Source: Leptobrachium leishanense
Taxonomy: Eukaryota; Chordata; Amphibia; Anura; Megophryidae
NCBI GenBank assembly: GCA_009667805.1
Contig: CM019063.1
Coordinates: forward strand, 405,424,959-405,488,958
Length of the DNA: 64,000 nucleotides
Direction of reading: 5' to 3'
The notes beneath the pieces are model-generated. The model saw only the letters and a program-made list of their open reading frames with translations, searched no databases and had not been told where the DNA came from. The position numbers and the translations under genes were made by a program. Of this stretch, positions 41,036 through 49,412 are shown in pieces (position 1 is the first letter of the stretch; each line of letters starts with the position of its first letter).

Positions 41036-42139
41036 AGCTGAGGCCTCGTTAGGTTATGAGACCAATGTGCTCACATTAACACATGAGACCACTGTGCCCT
41101 TGTCCCACAGTGGGTCCAGTGTTGTTCCTACCGTTGTCTTGCCAAGTGTGGGTCCCGAGCCCTTCATGTGTAATTCGGGCAATGTGCCCCTAATGCCTTT
41201 TTCTGGCGATATGCCAATTTTGTCCCAGGTGGGTACTAAGTCCTTCATGTCTGGTTTGGGCAAGAGCCCCTCATGTCAGCCCCTGATGGCACGCTGCCAG
41301 GTATGTCTGTTTCTGGTTATTTGCCAGTCCTGCCAGTTAATGGAGTGACATCCAAACTGACTGGTGCTACAAATTCTAGCCCTGTACCCGAAGGTTATAT
41401 ACGATCCCCATGCGGGATGTTGTTCCGTGAGGCACACTGGGCCATGATCAAGAAAGACCCTAATGCTCTCAGGTGTTTTGAGGAGGATTCCGATGACTCG
41501 GAGGGTCCACAGTGCACTCCTCCAGGTGAAATCTGTAACAATGGTGAGGTGCCAGTTGTATCATATCCTGGCAATGTCCTCTGTTCCAACGGTGTGCCAG
41601 TTAAAGGCGAGTTGTCAAGTCTGTCCAAGTCGAGCTGCAAGGGAGTCGTATCCAAGTCAAGTCACGTGACCACTGTGCCCACGTCTTGCAGTGGGCCCAT
41701 TGCTGTCAAACCCACTTGTGGGGTAGAGAGGTTTCAATCGTGTGGTGTTAAACAGATAACCAAGTCTGCCCCTACTATTGCCGTGTCGTGTGGGGTGGTC
41801 ACCAGTTCTAGATCTCGTTCAAGGAGAAGACGTAAAAAGGTGACTAACCCTAGTCCAACTGATTCTATGTCCAGTCTGACTGATGCCGAGATCCCCCAAC
41901 CCCATCATGTCCCTGAGGGCTATGTGCAGTCGCCCTTTGGACTGGTGTTCAGGAAGGACCACTGGGATGCCATTCAAAGGAACCCTCATAGACGGGGGCG
42001 TCTTGTGGAGGAGGATGACGACTCTGAATGGGACCTCAAAGGACTTTGGTGACTGGTGTTCGTGATCTGGTTTCCTGATTCTGTCTGCCATGTTTTTTGT
42101 TTCGGGTGCCCGGGAGGTCACCCGTAAGGGAGTGGGTTA

Positions 42140-42848
42140 TGTCACGTCTCGGCCTTGCCCGCTGGTGGTGAAGGGTCTTCATGTTTGTTTTTCCCCTATG
42201 GTGTGTCTGGCTGTGCTGTTTAGGGCTGATCTGGGGTTCTGTTGTGATCTCCTGGTCTGGGGTCACATGGCCCAATCACACAGACCCACTCCCTATATAT
42301 TCCCAGCAGCACAGAGCCTCATTGACTGTTTGTGGAGTTTGATGGTGGTTCTGTCTGGTTTCGTGTTTCCTGAGTTGCTGAAGCATTCCTGTTCAAGTGT
42401 TTTCTGTTTCTGACCTCGGCTTTATTTTTGACTATCCCTTCTACTCCCCCCTGGTACCGTATATTTTTGATCTGTTGCCAACCTCTGCCTGATTGACGAT
42501 TCTTGTATGTTTCATGTTTTATGTACCTTGTCTGTCTTAGTTTAGTATTATATTCAGAGGCCGCTTATAAGGACCTCTTTTAGTATAGTCTGTCTGTTTT
42601 GTTTACTGTCCTGCAGCCTGCTCCCTTCACGGATTGTCAAGTGTATCTTGTGTTTTTCTGAGTGTCCTAAGTTGTCTGTCGGTCTTGAAGCCTTCGGAGC
42701 TTAGTGGCAATTCTGTTCTGTTTTTGGTGCTCCTTGGTTTTGGAGAAATCCGTCTGTCCTTGTGTCCAGTCAGTTACTCACCTGCCTTAAGGGCTTCATC
42801 TGATGTTCCAAGCCACCACGATGGCCCAAGCAGGGGCTAACCGTTACA
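42140..42848 (+). repeat. 3' LTR of the nested non-autonomous element
   Basis: It is 709 bp, nearly identical to 38638-39344. CCGGT follows. A weak purine stretch (AAGGGAGTGGG) precedes it. Confidence 0.85.
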
Positions 42849-42853
42849 CCGGT

Positions 42854-43958
42854 AGGCAAATAACAGGTGGGGTAGGTATTTCTCCCAGTCTTTCCTCTAT
42901 TGGGTGTAAGTGCGGATGAGCTGTTTCAGGGTCCCATTAAACCGCTCGCACAGCCCGTTCGTCTGCGGGTGGTATGGGGCGCTGTGAAGCGCCTTAACCC
43001 CGCACAGACGCCAGAGCTGTTGGGTTAGCTCAGCGGTGAATTGGGAGCCCTGATCAGACAAGATTTCCTTAGGAAATCCTACCCTAGAGAACACCTGTAG
43101 GAGGCCATCGGCGACGGTGTCTGCCTGAATGTTAGACAGGGCCACCGCCTCGGGGTATCGGGTGGCGTAGTCCACCACGGTGAGAATATATCTCTTCCCG
43201 GTGGTGCTGGGGCGGGGTAAGGGACCAATTATGTCTACCGCCACCCGACTAAAGGGTTCTTGAATGATGGGCATGGGGTGAAGGGGGGCTTTCGGGTGGT
43301 CCCCAGCTTTCCCCGTTTTCTGGCAGGTCGGGCAGGTGCGGCAGTACTCCCGGACATCCTCACTAAGGCGAGGCCAGAAAAATGCTCGGGTTAACCGGTG
43401 TCGGGTCTTGGCCATTCCTAGATGGCCGGCAAGGGGAATGTCGTGGGCCAGTCTCAGGAGTTCCTTTCTGGGGGCCTGCGGTACTACTAGCTGTTTGTGG
43501 GGAGCCCGTGGTTCCTGAGCGTCTCCCCTATTGGTGTACCGATACAGTAGCCCATCTTCCCACTCAATGCTGTCGTCCCGTCCGTCGCCGGGACCCTGGC
43601 CGGCCCGGTCGCGGTACCTTTCTAGGGTGGGGTCAGTCTGGGTCTGGTGCCGGAGGGTGGCTGGAGAGCTCCACGTGAGGGGGTGGTCCGGGGGAGGAGG
43701 TGTGGGTTCGTCCGGTCGGGGGGGGAAGGTCTGGGAGGCTTGGGGGGTTTGGGAGGTCGGAGAGGTCTGATTGGTCTCACCTGGGTCCCGACCGGAGTGC
43801 CTTGGTCGATCCGGTGGCTTTGTTGCCGGGTGGTCACTGGGGCGGCCGCGTCCGTGGCGTAGGCTGATACCAAGCGTCCCAGGTCGTTCCCCAGGAGGAT
43901 TTCTGCCGGTAGTTGGTCGAGTAACCCCACCCGCACGGATCCCTCCCCCGACCCCCAA
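42854..43958 (-). pseudogene. pol: Integrase zinc domain and catalytic core
   Basis: The ORF at 42897-43958 (353 residues) contains a P/T-rich linker and the HHCC domain H172, H179, C209, C212. The core has D242 (VDIIGP), D302 (SDQGSQF) and E338 (PQTNGLCERF), the D,D(35)E spacing. A stop at 42897-42899 follows IRTYTQ. The natural continuation (KDWEKYLPHLLFAYR) runs to the nested insertion and resumes at 38637. Integrase inserts the cDNA into the chromosome. It is inactivated by the stop and by the insertion. Confidence 0.85.
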
Positions 43959-44323
43959 TCCAAATGGACTCGGGCGGTAGCGAGTCGGAGCACCTTGCCT
44001 CCGGCTACGCGAACAGCGACGGTGCGGTCCAGCCGGTCCTTTCGGGCAATCAGGTGAGGCCGGACAAGCGTGATGGTAGCGCCGGAGTCGCGGAGACCTT
44101 CGGCGGCACGCCCGTTAATCCATACCGCCTGTCTGTGGTGTTGGCGGTTGTCGGCGGATGCAGCCTGCACGGGATCGGCCTCATGCAGCATCCCCCATTC
44201 CTCCTGTGGGTCCCAGTATGGGGATTCCTCCTGGTAACAATGAGCCGCGGGTGGGGCTCGGATGGGGCAGTTCTGGCGGTAGTGGCCCATCTGGCCGCAC
44301 CCATAACAATGGATGGTAGCCAT
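43622..44323 (-). CDS. Zinc knuckle and aspartic protease
   Basis: The ORF is 233 residues. The CCHC knuckle is C6, C9, H14, C19, and the protease active site DSG is at 79-81 in GLRDSGATITLVRP. It is followed by a beta-rich stretch ending LLGNDLGRLVSAY. The C-terminal part is out of frame with integrase, so a frameshift lies near 43750-43800. It overlaps the end of gag in another frame. Confidence 0.75.
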   Translation of the reverse strand: MATIHCYGCGQMGHYRQNCPIRAPPAAHCYQEESPYWDPQEEWGMLHEADPVQAASADNRQHHRQAVWINGRAAEGLRDSGATITLVRPHLIARKDRLDRTVAVRVAGGKVLRLATARVHLDWGSGEGSVRVGLLDQLPAEILLGNDLGRLVSAYATDAAAPVTTRQQSHRIDQGTPVGTQVRPIRPLRPPKPPKPPRPSPPDRTNPHLLPRTTPSRGALQPPSGTRPRLTPP

Positions 44324-45330
44324 GGAAGGGGCCCGGTTTGGGACCCGGGGTGCGGGCCAGCGTGCTGTTGGCTCTGGCCGGGGAGGGGGGGTGTGGCACG
44401 GGGAGGAGGTAGGGTGGATCGGGAGGGTGGAGGTCCTTCCCCCCCGTGGGACGTGCGCGTGTCCGTATACTCATCGGCCCAGGTGGCCGCTTGCTGCACC
44501 GTCTGGGGCTTCTTGTCCCTCACCCACTCCCGCACGGCCGGGGCGGTGTGGTCGAAAAACTGCTCGAGAAGGAACAGCTGAGTGACTTCTTCGAGGGTTC
44601 GAGCCTTGTTTCTGGCGAACCAGGTCTTGATGTCCCGTTGCAGCCGGTGCGCCCACTCCACATGGGTAGTACCGTGGGGCTGCCGGGAATTTCGGAATTT
44701 CATCCGGCTGGCTTCGGGGGTGATGGCAAAACGGGCCAGCAGGGTTTGTTTCACCTGTTCATAGTCCCGGGCTTCTTCGTCTGGGACAGTCCTGTAGGCC
44801 TCCGCAGCCCGCCCTGTTAGTTTACACGCCAGGATCCCAACCCAAGCGGCCCGTTGAACCTCATGTAGTTGGCACGAGCGTTCAAAGTCCTGGAGGAAAC
44901 TTTCTATTTCCTCCTCTGCCTCGTTGAAGCTCTTGAAGGCCTGGAAGGGCACCTTCCGTGCCGTTGGTCTTTCCCAGTTGGGGTTTCCTCCCTGTTGGTA
45001 CTGGATTTCCGCCAGCCGTATCTCATGTTGGCGCACCCGCTCCTGCTCTTCTTCATGGGTGATGTCCCGGACGAAGTTCTGGAAGGTGGCTTCTGTCGGC
45101 GCAGCTCCGCAAGCCGCTGCCCACTGCTGTACCTTCCTCCGTAAGGAGTTTTCAGGGCTGGACGCCTGAGCTACGATCGGTGGTGAGGTTGCGGGCAGGT
45201 CCCTGGTCTGCTGATCCAGGGCCGCCAATTCTTCGACCAGGGCATCCCTGCTCTTTGAGCCCACGGTTCCTCCACGGTCCTCCAGCATGCCCCGCAGTGT
45301 GTCCCGTTTATAATTGGCATATGCTGCCAT
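44050..45330 (-). CDS. gag: Gag of the reversed Gmr1-type element
   Basis: The ORF is 426 residues, starting at the ATG 35 bases after the primer site. It has a SAP-like N-terminus (YKRDTLRGMLEDRG, SRDALVEELAALD) and a helical basic region (EEEQERVRQHEIRLAEI, about residues 111-127). The capsid core follows, with SFLQDFERSCQLHEVQRAAW and a later EWVRDKKPQTVQQAATWADE. The last 90 residues are probably out of frame, since the knuckle lies in the overlapping ORF. It forms the particle. Confidence 0.8.
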   Translation of the reverse strand: MAAYANYKRDTLRGMLEDRGGTVGSKSRDALVEELAALDQQTRDLPATSPPIVAQASSPENSLRRKVQQWAAACGAAPTEATFQNFVRDITHEEEQERVRQHEIRLAEIQYQQGGNPNWERPTARKVPFQAFKSFNEAEEEIESFLQDFERSCQLHEVQRAAWVGILACKLTGRAAEAYRTVPDEEARDYEQVKQTLLARFAITPEASRMKFRNSRQPHGTTHVEWAHRLQRDIKTWFARNKARTLEEVTQLFLLEQFFDHTAPAVREWVRDKKPQTVQQAATWADEYTDTRTSHGGEGPPPSRSTLPPPRATPPLPGQSQQHAGPHPGSQTGPLPWLPSIVMGAARWATTARTAPSEPHPRLIVTRRNPHTGTHRRNGGCCMRPIPCRLHPPTTANTTDRRYGLTGVPPKVSATPALPSRLSGLT

Positions 45331-45360
45331 GATGAGGGTCTTCTGGGGGTGCAGAGAGCT

Positions 45361-45378
45361 ATCCCACCGCTGCCACCA
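45361..45378 (-). other. Primer-binding site, tRNA-Leu
   Basis: The minus strand reads TGGTGGCAGCGGTGGGAT immediately inside the LTR end (TCCGTCACA then C). Confidence 0.85.
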
Positions 45379-45379
45379 G

Positions 45380-45859
45380 TGTGACGGAATGGGGTGTTAT
45401 CCGTCTGCGGGTGTGCTCCAATCTGACCCACTCTCGATGGCGTCAGGCCCGACTACCGAGTGTCACGGCACTCGGCATCTCGAGCGGCCTGAGATGACCC
45501 TGGCGTTACTTGGCGAGATGGTGCTGCCGAATGAAGTTGACCCGTTCTGCGTAGAGGGGAGCTAGGAGACCACAGAGTGTCTCCTGCACTGTGATTTTAG
45601 CTATGAAATGACGACACCAAACGGGGCTGTATGCTTCAAGTCAAACGCAGTTGCACTGAACTCTTTACTCAAATGGGACACGCATTTAAACATCTCACAC
45701 ACAAAGGAGACATGCCCAGGCTTGAATGGGAACTCAATTTGCCTACAATGGCATGCTTGCATCATCAGATTACACACACACACAGAGCTAATGTACACAG
45801 AAATTAGCATACAATTGAATTTCAACACAGCCTTTCACTCCTAGCAACCAAGGGGAAAT
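45380..45859 (-). repeat. 5' LTR, truncated
   Basis: It matches 35896-36375 with few differences, then stops abruptly at GGGGAAATAT. About 225 bp of the LTR are missing and PNMA-like gag sequence begins, so the breakpoint is post-insertional or a recombination joint. Confidence 0.8.
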
Positions 45860-46453
45860 ATGGCCGCCAGGAGTTCTGTGTGATTATGTGTCTCACTGGT
45901 GCTACTTGGACTGAGGTACAGGTCCAACGATTAGTGTCAGCTTTGACCCCAGATCAGAGAGCGTTATTATTAGACTTGAAAGTGGACTAAGACGCCTCCC
46001 ACACTTATGTTAGAATGGAAAAGAGGGATCCCTGACTGTTTCCAGGGAGGCAGCATACGGTTACCAGGGAGTCGTGAAGCCCCGCTTATACGGCCAAAAG
46101 GTGCTGGGTGGCCAACCCTTTAACCCTAGCCCAATAGCGTCAGGTCCCAGGGTATCGGATACTACCCCTACCTCAATGACAGGGTTCCCTCCTGCCACCT
46201 TCTTTACCACAATGGGAAAACTTGTAGAAACATTGGCCCAGAACTCTGCTGCATCTGCCAATCATGGATATCGCAAGTTGCGGTCCTACTCTGGGAAGGT
46301 TCCCGTACCAACTGGAGAAGAGGACTTTGAAACTTGGATAGATCAGGCAGTGCAAGCTGTGGAAGAATGGGAAGTGGCTGACACTGAAAAAGCAAAGGTT
46401 AACAGAGAGCCTACGAGCCCCTGCTGCAGATGTAATCAGAAATCCAAATAAAA

Positions 46454-46993
46454 GTGAGCGAGGTGAACATAGAGTCAGTTTGGGTTACGCTAACATTTGG
46501 CAATCATACAGTAGCTCGTGTAGGTGTGATCTATAGACCCCCTGGACAAGTAGAAGAGCTAGATAATCTGCTGGTTGAGGAAATAGCCAAAATGACAATG
46601 AAGGGGGAAGTTATTATCATGGGGGACTTTAATCTTCCTGGTGTGAACTGGAAAACCAAAATAGCTGGGTGCACCAGGAGTACAAATATTCTAAACTCCT
46701 TACTGGGATTATCTCTAACACAAGTAGTTGAGGAACCGACCCGTAAAGAGGCCATATTGGATTTAATACTCACAAATGGAGGTTTGGTATCGGACGTTGT
46801 TGTAGGTGAAAATTTGGGATCTAGTGATCACCAGTCAGTGTGGTTTAATATAAGAACAGGGATGGAGCAGCACCACACAAAAACAAAAGTTTTAGACTTT
46901 AAAAAAACAGATTTTTCTAAAATGAGATTTTGTGTGAAGGAGTCATTATCAGACTGGAGGAGTTTAAAGGGAGTCCAGGAGAAATGGGATTAA
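46454..46993 (+). CDS. CR1 endonuclease, C-terminal part
   Basis: An exonuclease-endonuclease-phosphatase-type domain: VGVIYRPPGQ (residues about 25-34), the IIMGDFNLPGVNW motif (about 54-66) and SSDHQSVWF (about 122-130) with the catalytic Asp-His pair. The N-terminal portion with the first Glu is missing because of 5' truncation. Frameshift into the next segment at about 46975. Confidence 0.85.
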   Translation: MSEVNIESVWVTLTFGNHTVARVGVIYRPPGQVEELDNLLVEEIAKMTMKGEVIIMGDFNLPGVNWKTKIAGCTRSTNILNSLLGLSLTQVVEEPTRKEAILDLILTNGGLVSDVVVGENLGSSDHQSVWFNIRTGMEQHHTKTKVLDFKKTDFSKMRFCVKESLSDWRSLKGVQEKWD

Positions 46994-47509
46994 AGGAAGC
47001 ATTATTGAAGGCCACAGGAAATTGCATTCGGCTTGTTAGCAAAAACAAAAAAGGGAAGAAACCACTGTGGTACTCTGCAGAAGTAGCCAAAATAGTGAAG
47101 AACAAAGAAAAGCATTCAATAATTATAAAAAAACTCAGAGTGAAGAAGATAGGCAAACCTATAAAATTAGGCAGAAAGAGGCAAAGCAATTTATAAGAGC
47201 TTCCAAAGCACACGCAGAGAGAAAATAGCTCAGTCAGTAAAAAAGGGGGACAAAACATTTTTTAGATACATAAATGAGAAAAGAAAAGTAAAACAAGGAT
47301 TAGTTAGATTAAAAACAAAGGAAGGAAGGTATGTAGAAGAGGATAAAGGTCTCGCTGACTGCCTCAATGAATATTTTTGTTCAGTCTTTGCAGAAGAAAA
47401 GGAAGGAAAGGGACCTCAGTTAGGAGAGAACACTAAAGAGACATTTACATATGAGTTTACTGAGGAGGAGATTCTACAGCAGCTGTCTAAAGTAAAGACA
47501 AATAAGTCA

Positions 47510-48964
47510 ATGGGGCCTGATGGGATCCACCCTAAATTATTAAAAGAGCTCAGTGATGTAATAGCAAAACCGTTAACAGATTTATTTAACCAAACCTTGT
47601 TAACGGGAGTCGTCCCAGAAGACTGGAAATTAGCAAATGTTGTGCACATTTACAAGAAGGGTAGTAGGGAGGAATCGGGGAACTATAGGCCAGTTAGTCT
47701 TACGTCAGTAGTGGGGAAATTAATGGAAACCATGTTAAAGGAAAGGATTGTTGAACATCTACATACACATAGATTACAGGATCAGAAACAACATGGGTTT
47801 ACCTCAGGGAGATCATGCCAAACTAATCTTATTGATTTTTTTGATTGGGTAACAAAAATAATAGACACAGGTGGTGCAGTAGACATTGCTTATTTAGATT
47901 TCAGTAAGGCTTTTGATACTGTTCCGCATAGAAGGCTTATCAATAAATTGCAATCTTTGAGCTTGGATTCCAATATTGTTGACTGGATTAGGCAGTGGCT
48001 GAGTGACAGACAACAGAGGGTGGTGGTAAATGGAGTTTATTCGGCGCAAGGTCTTGTTACCAGTGGGGTACCTCAGGGGTCAGTACTTGGACCCATTCTC
48101 TTTAATATTTTTATTAGTGATATTGCAGAAGGTATTAATGGAAAAGTATGTCTTTTTGCTGATGACACAAAGATTTGCAACAGGGTTGACGTTCCTGGAG
48201 GGATCAGCCAAATGACAAATGATTTAGGTAAACTAAAAAAATGGTCGGAGTTGTGGCAATTGAGTTTTAATGTGGATAAGTGCAAGATAATGCACCTGGG
48301 ACGTAAAAACCCAAGGGCTGAATATAGAATATTTGATACAGTCCTAACCTCAACATCTGAGGAAAGGGATTTAGGGGTCATTATTTCAGAGGATCTAAGG
48401 GTAAGTAGTCAATGTAATAGAGCAGCAGGAAATGCTAGCAGAATGCTTGGTTGTGTAGGGAGAGGTATTAGCAGTAGGAAAAGGGAAATGCTCATGCCAC
48501 TGTACAGAGCACTGGTGAGACCTCACTTGGAGTACTGTGTGCAGTACTGGAGACCGTATCTCCAGAAGGATATAGACATCTTAGAGAGAGTTCAGAGAAG
48601 GGCTACTAAAATGGTGTACGGCTTGAAGGAGAAAAGTTACCAGGAAAGGCTTAATGATCTTAACATGTACAGCTTGGAAAAAAGACGAGACAGAGGAGAT
48701 ATGATAGAAACATTTAAATACGTAAAGGGAATCCACAAGGTAGAGGAAGGGAGTATATTTAAAAGGAAACAAAATAGCAAAACAAGAGGACATAGTCTTA
48801 GATTAGAGGGGCAAAGGTTTAAAAGTAACATCAGGAAGCATTATTTTACTGAGAGGGTGGTGGATACATGGAACAGTCTTCCAGTAGAAGTGGTAGAGGC
48901 CAAAACAGTAATTGAATTTAAGCAAGCATGGGATAGGCATAAGGCTATCCTAAACAAAAGATAA
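47510..48964 (+). CDS. CR1 reverse transcriptase
   Basis: The first ATG is at 47510, but the same frame is open upstream to about 47115 (IRASKAHAERKIAQSVKKGD, KTFFRYINEK). RT motifs: GPDGIHPKLL (2-11), NYRPVSLTS (58-66), LDFSKAFDTV (129-138), GVPQGSVLGPILFN (186-199), FADD (216-219). A C-terminal domain follows with [14 protein letters not shown]. The length is right for the RT part of CR1 ORF2, and the catalytic residues are intact. It nicks and copies by target-primed reverse transcription together with the endonuclease. Confidence 0.9.
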   Translation: MGPDGIHPKLLKELSDVIAKPLTDLFNQTLLTGVVPEDWKLANVVHIYKKGSREESGNYRPVSLTSVVGKLMETMLKERIVEHLHTHRLQDQKQHGFTSGRSCQTNLIDFFDWVTKIIDTGGAVDIAYLDFSKAFDTVPHRRLINKLQSLSLDSNIVDWIRQWLSDRQQRVVVNGVYSAQGLVTSGVPQGSVLGPILFNIFISDIAEGINGKVCLFADDTKICNRVDVPGGISQMTNDLGKLKKWSELWQLSFNVDKCKIMHLGRKNPRAEYRIFDTVLTSTSEERDLGVIISEDLRVSSQCNRAAGNASRMLGCVGRGISSRKREMLMPLYRALVRPHLEYCVQYWRPYLQKDIDILERVQRRATKMVYGLKEKSYQERLNDLNMYSLEKRRDRGDMIETFKYVKGIHKVEEGSIFKRKQNSKTRGHSLRLEGQRFKSNIRKHYFTERVVDTWNSLPVEVVEAKTVIEFKQAWDRHKAILNKR

Positions 48965-49060
48965 ATCCAGGTAAAGTATCCATGTAATTGGGCAGACTAG
49001 ATGGGCCGAAAGGTTCTTATCTGCCGACATTTTTCTATGTTTCTATGTTTCTATGTTTCT

Positions 49061-49412
49061 AAAGAGGGACAAGCCAGGCTGTTCGGCTGTTGAGTGTTTA
49101 GATTCTTTGCGAGACACCTTTGGAGAGGTGGAGGACTGTAGGACTCATAGGTTCTCTCACACCTATCAAAATGAAGGAGAAGAGTTGTCCATCTATGTCC
49201 GGCGGTTAGATAAAATTGTTAATCATATTATCCAGAAGAAAGGCATGGAGCCGAGTAATGCAAGCAAAGCTTTGTGGGACCAGATTCTGAAAGGTGCCCT
49301 CCCACTGGATCCCATAGTGTTGAAGTTCCAGGCCAGAGGTCAGACCAGGCCACGGACATACTCCAAACTAGTAAAGGCCACCCTGGAAGAAGAAGCCTTA
49401 ATCAGGGCTTAA
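49061..49412 (+). pseudogene. gag: PNMA-like gag, C-terminal capsid part
   Basis: This is a 119-residue frame, continuous with 46270-46447 once the CR1 is removed (AADVIRN ... KRDKPGCSAVEC). The capsid helices SLRDTFGEVEDCRT and NEGEELSIYVRRLDKIV are the recognisable PNMA/Gypsy signature. The downstream knuckle is frameshifted. Confidence 0.7.

Larger units (their letters stand above)
39299..42052 (+). pseudogene. Novel gag-like ORF: zinc knuckle, four 9-residue repeat arrays, duplicated acidic domain
   Basis: Now broken into frames 39299-40183, 40198-41052 and 41273-42052, with overlapping shadows, by one-base losses in repeat units. It was probably one ORF of about 900 codons. In order: an N-terminal leucine-rich helix; a CCHC knuckle, CYYCSSPQHKIFCC; array 1 (RVQGGAVAT); array 2 (NTPKLCVSG / AATLPSCVS); array 3 (GPEPFTPVV); a linker; array 4 (CCEAAVPMF); then two copies of a VPEGY-SP-G--FR--HW---I acidic domain around residues 38-75 and 211-250 of the last ORF, with an SRSRSRRRRKK basic patch between them. 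The function is unknown; the knuckle suggests RNA packaging. I do not recognise the C-terminal domain. Confidence 0.6.
38633..42853 (+). mobile_element. Non-autonomous LTR retrotransposon with repeat-rich ORF
   Basis: CCGGT is duplicated at 38633-38637 and 42849-42853, flanking LTRs 38638-39344 and 42140-42848 (TGTCACGTCTCGGCC ... GGGGCTAACCGTTACA). The internal region (39345-42139) has no protease, RT or integrase. Instead a long, frame-broken ORF spans 39299-42052. I see no obvious tRNA primer site right after the left LTR. The size and lack of pol suggest a passenger element mobilised by another LTR retrotransposon. LTRs differ at few sites, so insertion is fairly recent and certainly later than its host. 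Confidence 0.85.
35896..45859 (-). mobile_element. Gmr1-type Ty3/Gypsy element (reversed), carrying a nested LTR element
   Basis: In minus orientation: a 5' LTR remnant (45859-45380), tRNA-Leu primer site (45378-45361), gag, zinc knuckle, protease, integrase, reverse transcriptase, RNase H, polypurine tract (36618-36603) and 3' LTR (36602-35896). Integrase precedes RT, as in the element at 13599-19056. A complete 4.2-kb non-autonomous LTR element (38638-42848) sits in the integrase with a CCGGT duplication. The 5' LTR is cut short at 45859, where an unrelated gag sequence starts. Frameshifts and one stop in integrase make it inactive. Confidence 0.85.
46448..49060 (+). mobile_element. CR1 LINE, 5'-truncated, nearly open
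   Basis: It starts inside the endonuclease and runs through a complete RT to the 3' tail (GGGCAGACTAGATGGGCCG, then CTATGTTT repeats ending at 49060). It is inserted in the PNMA-like gag, which reads across it. Only two frameshifts, at about 46975 and 47110, interrupt an otherwise open ORF2. It is the best CR1 copy in the window and the reference for the reversed one at 12527-19537. TSDs are not clear, as is common for CR1. Confidence 0.85.
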
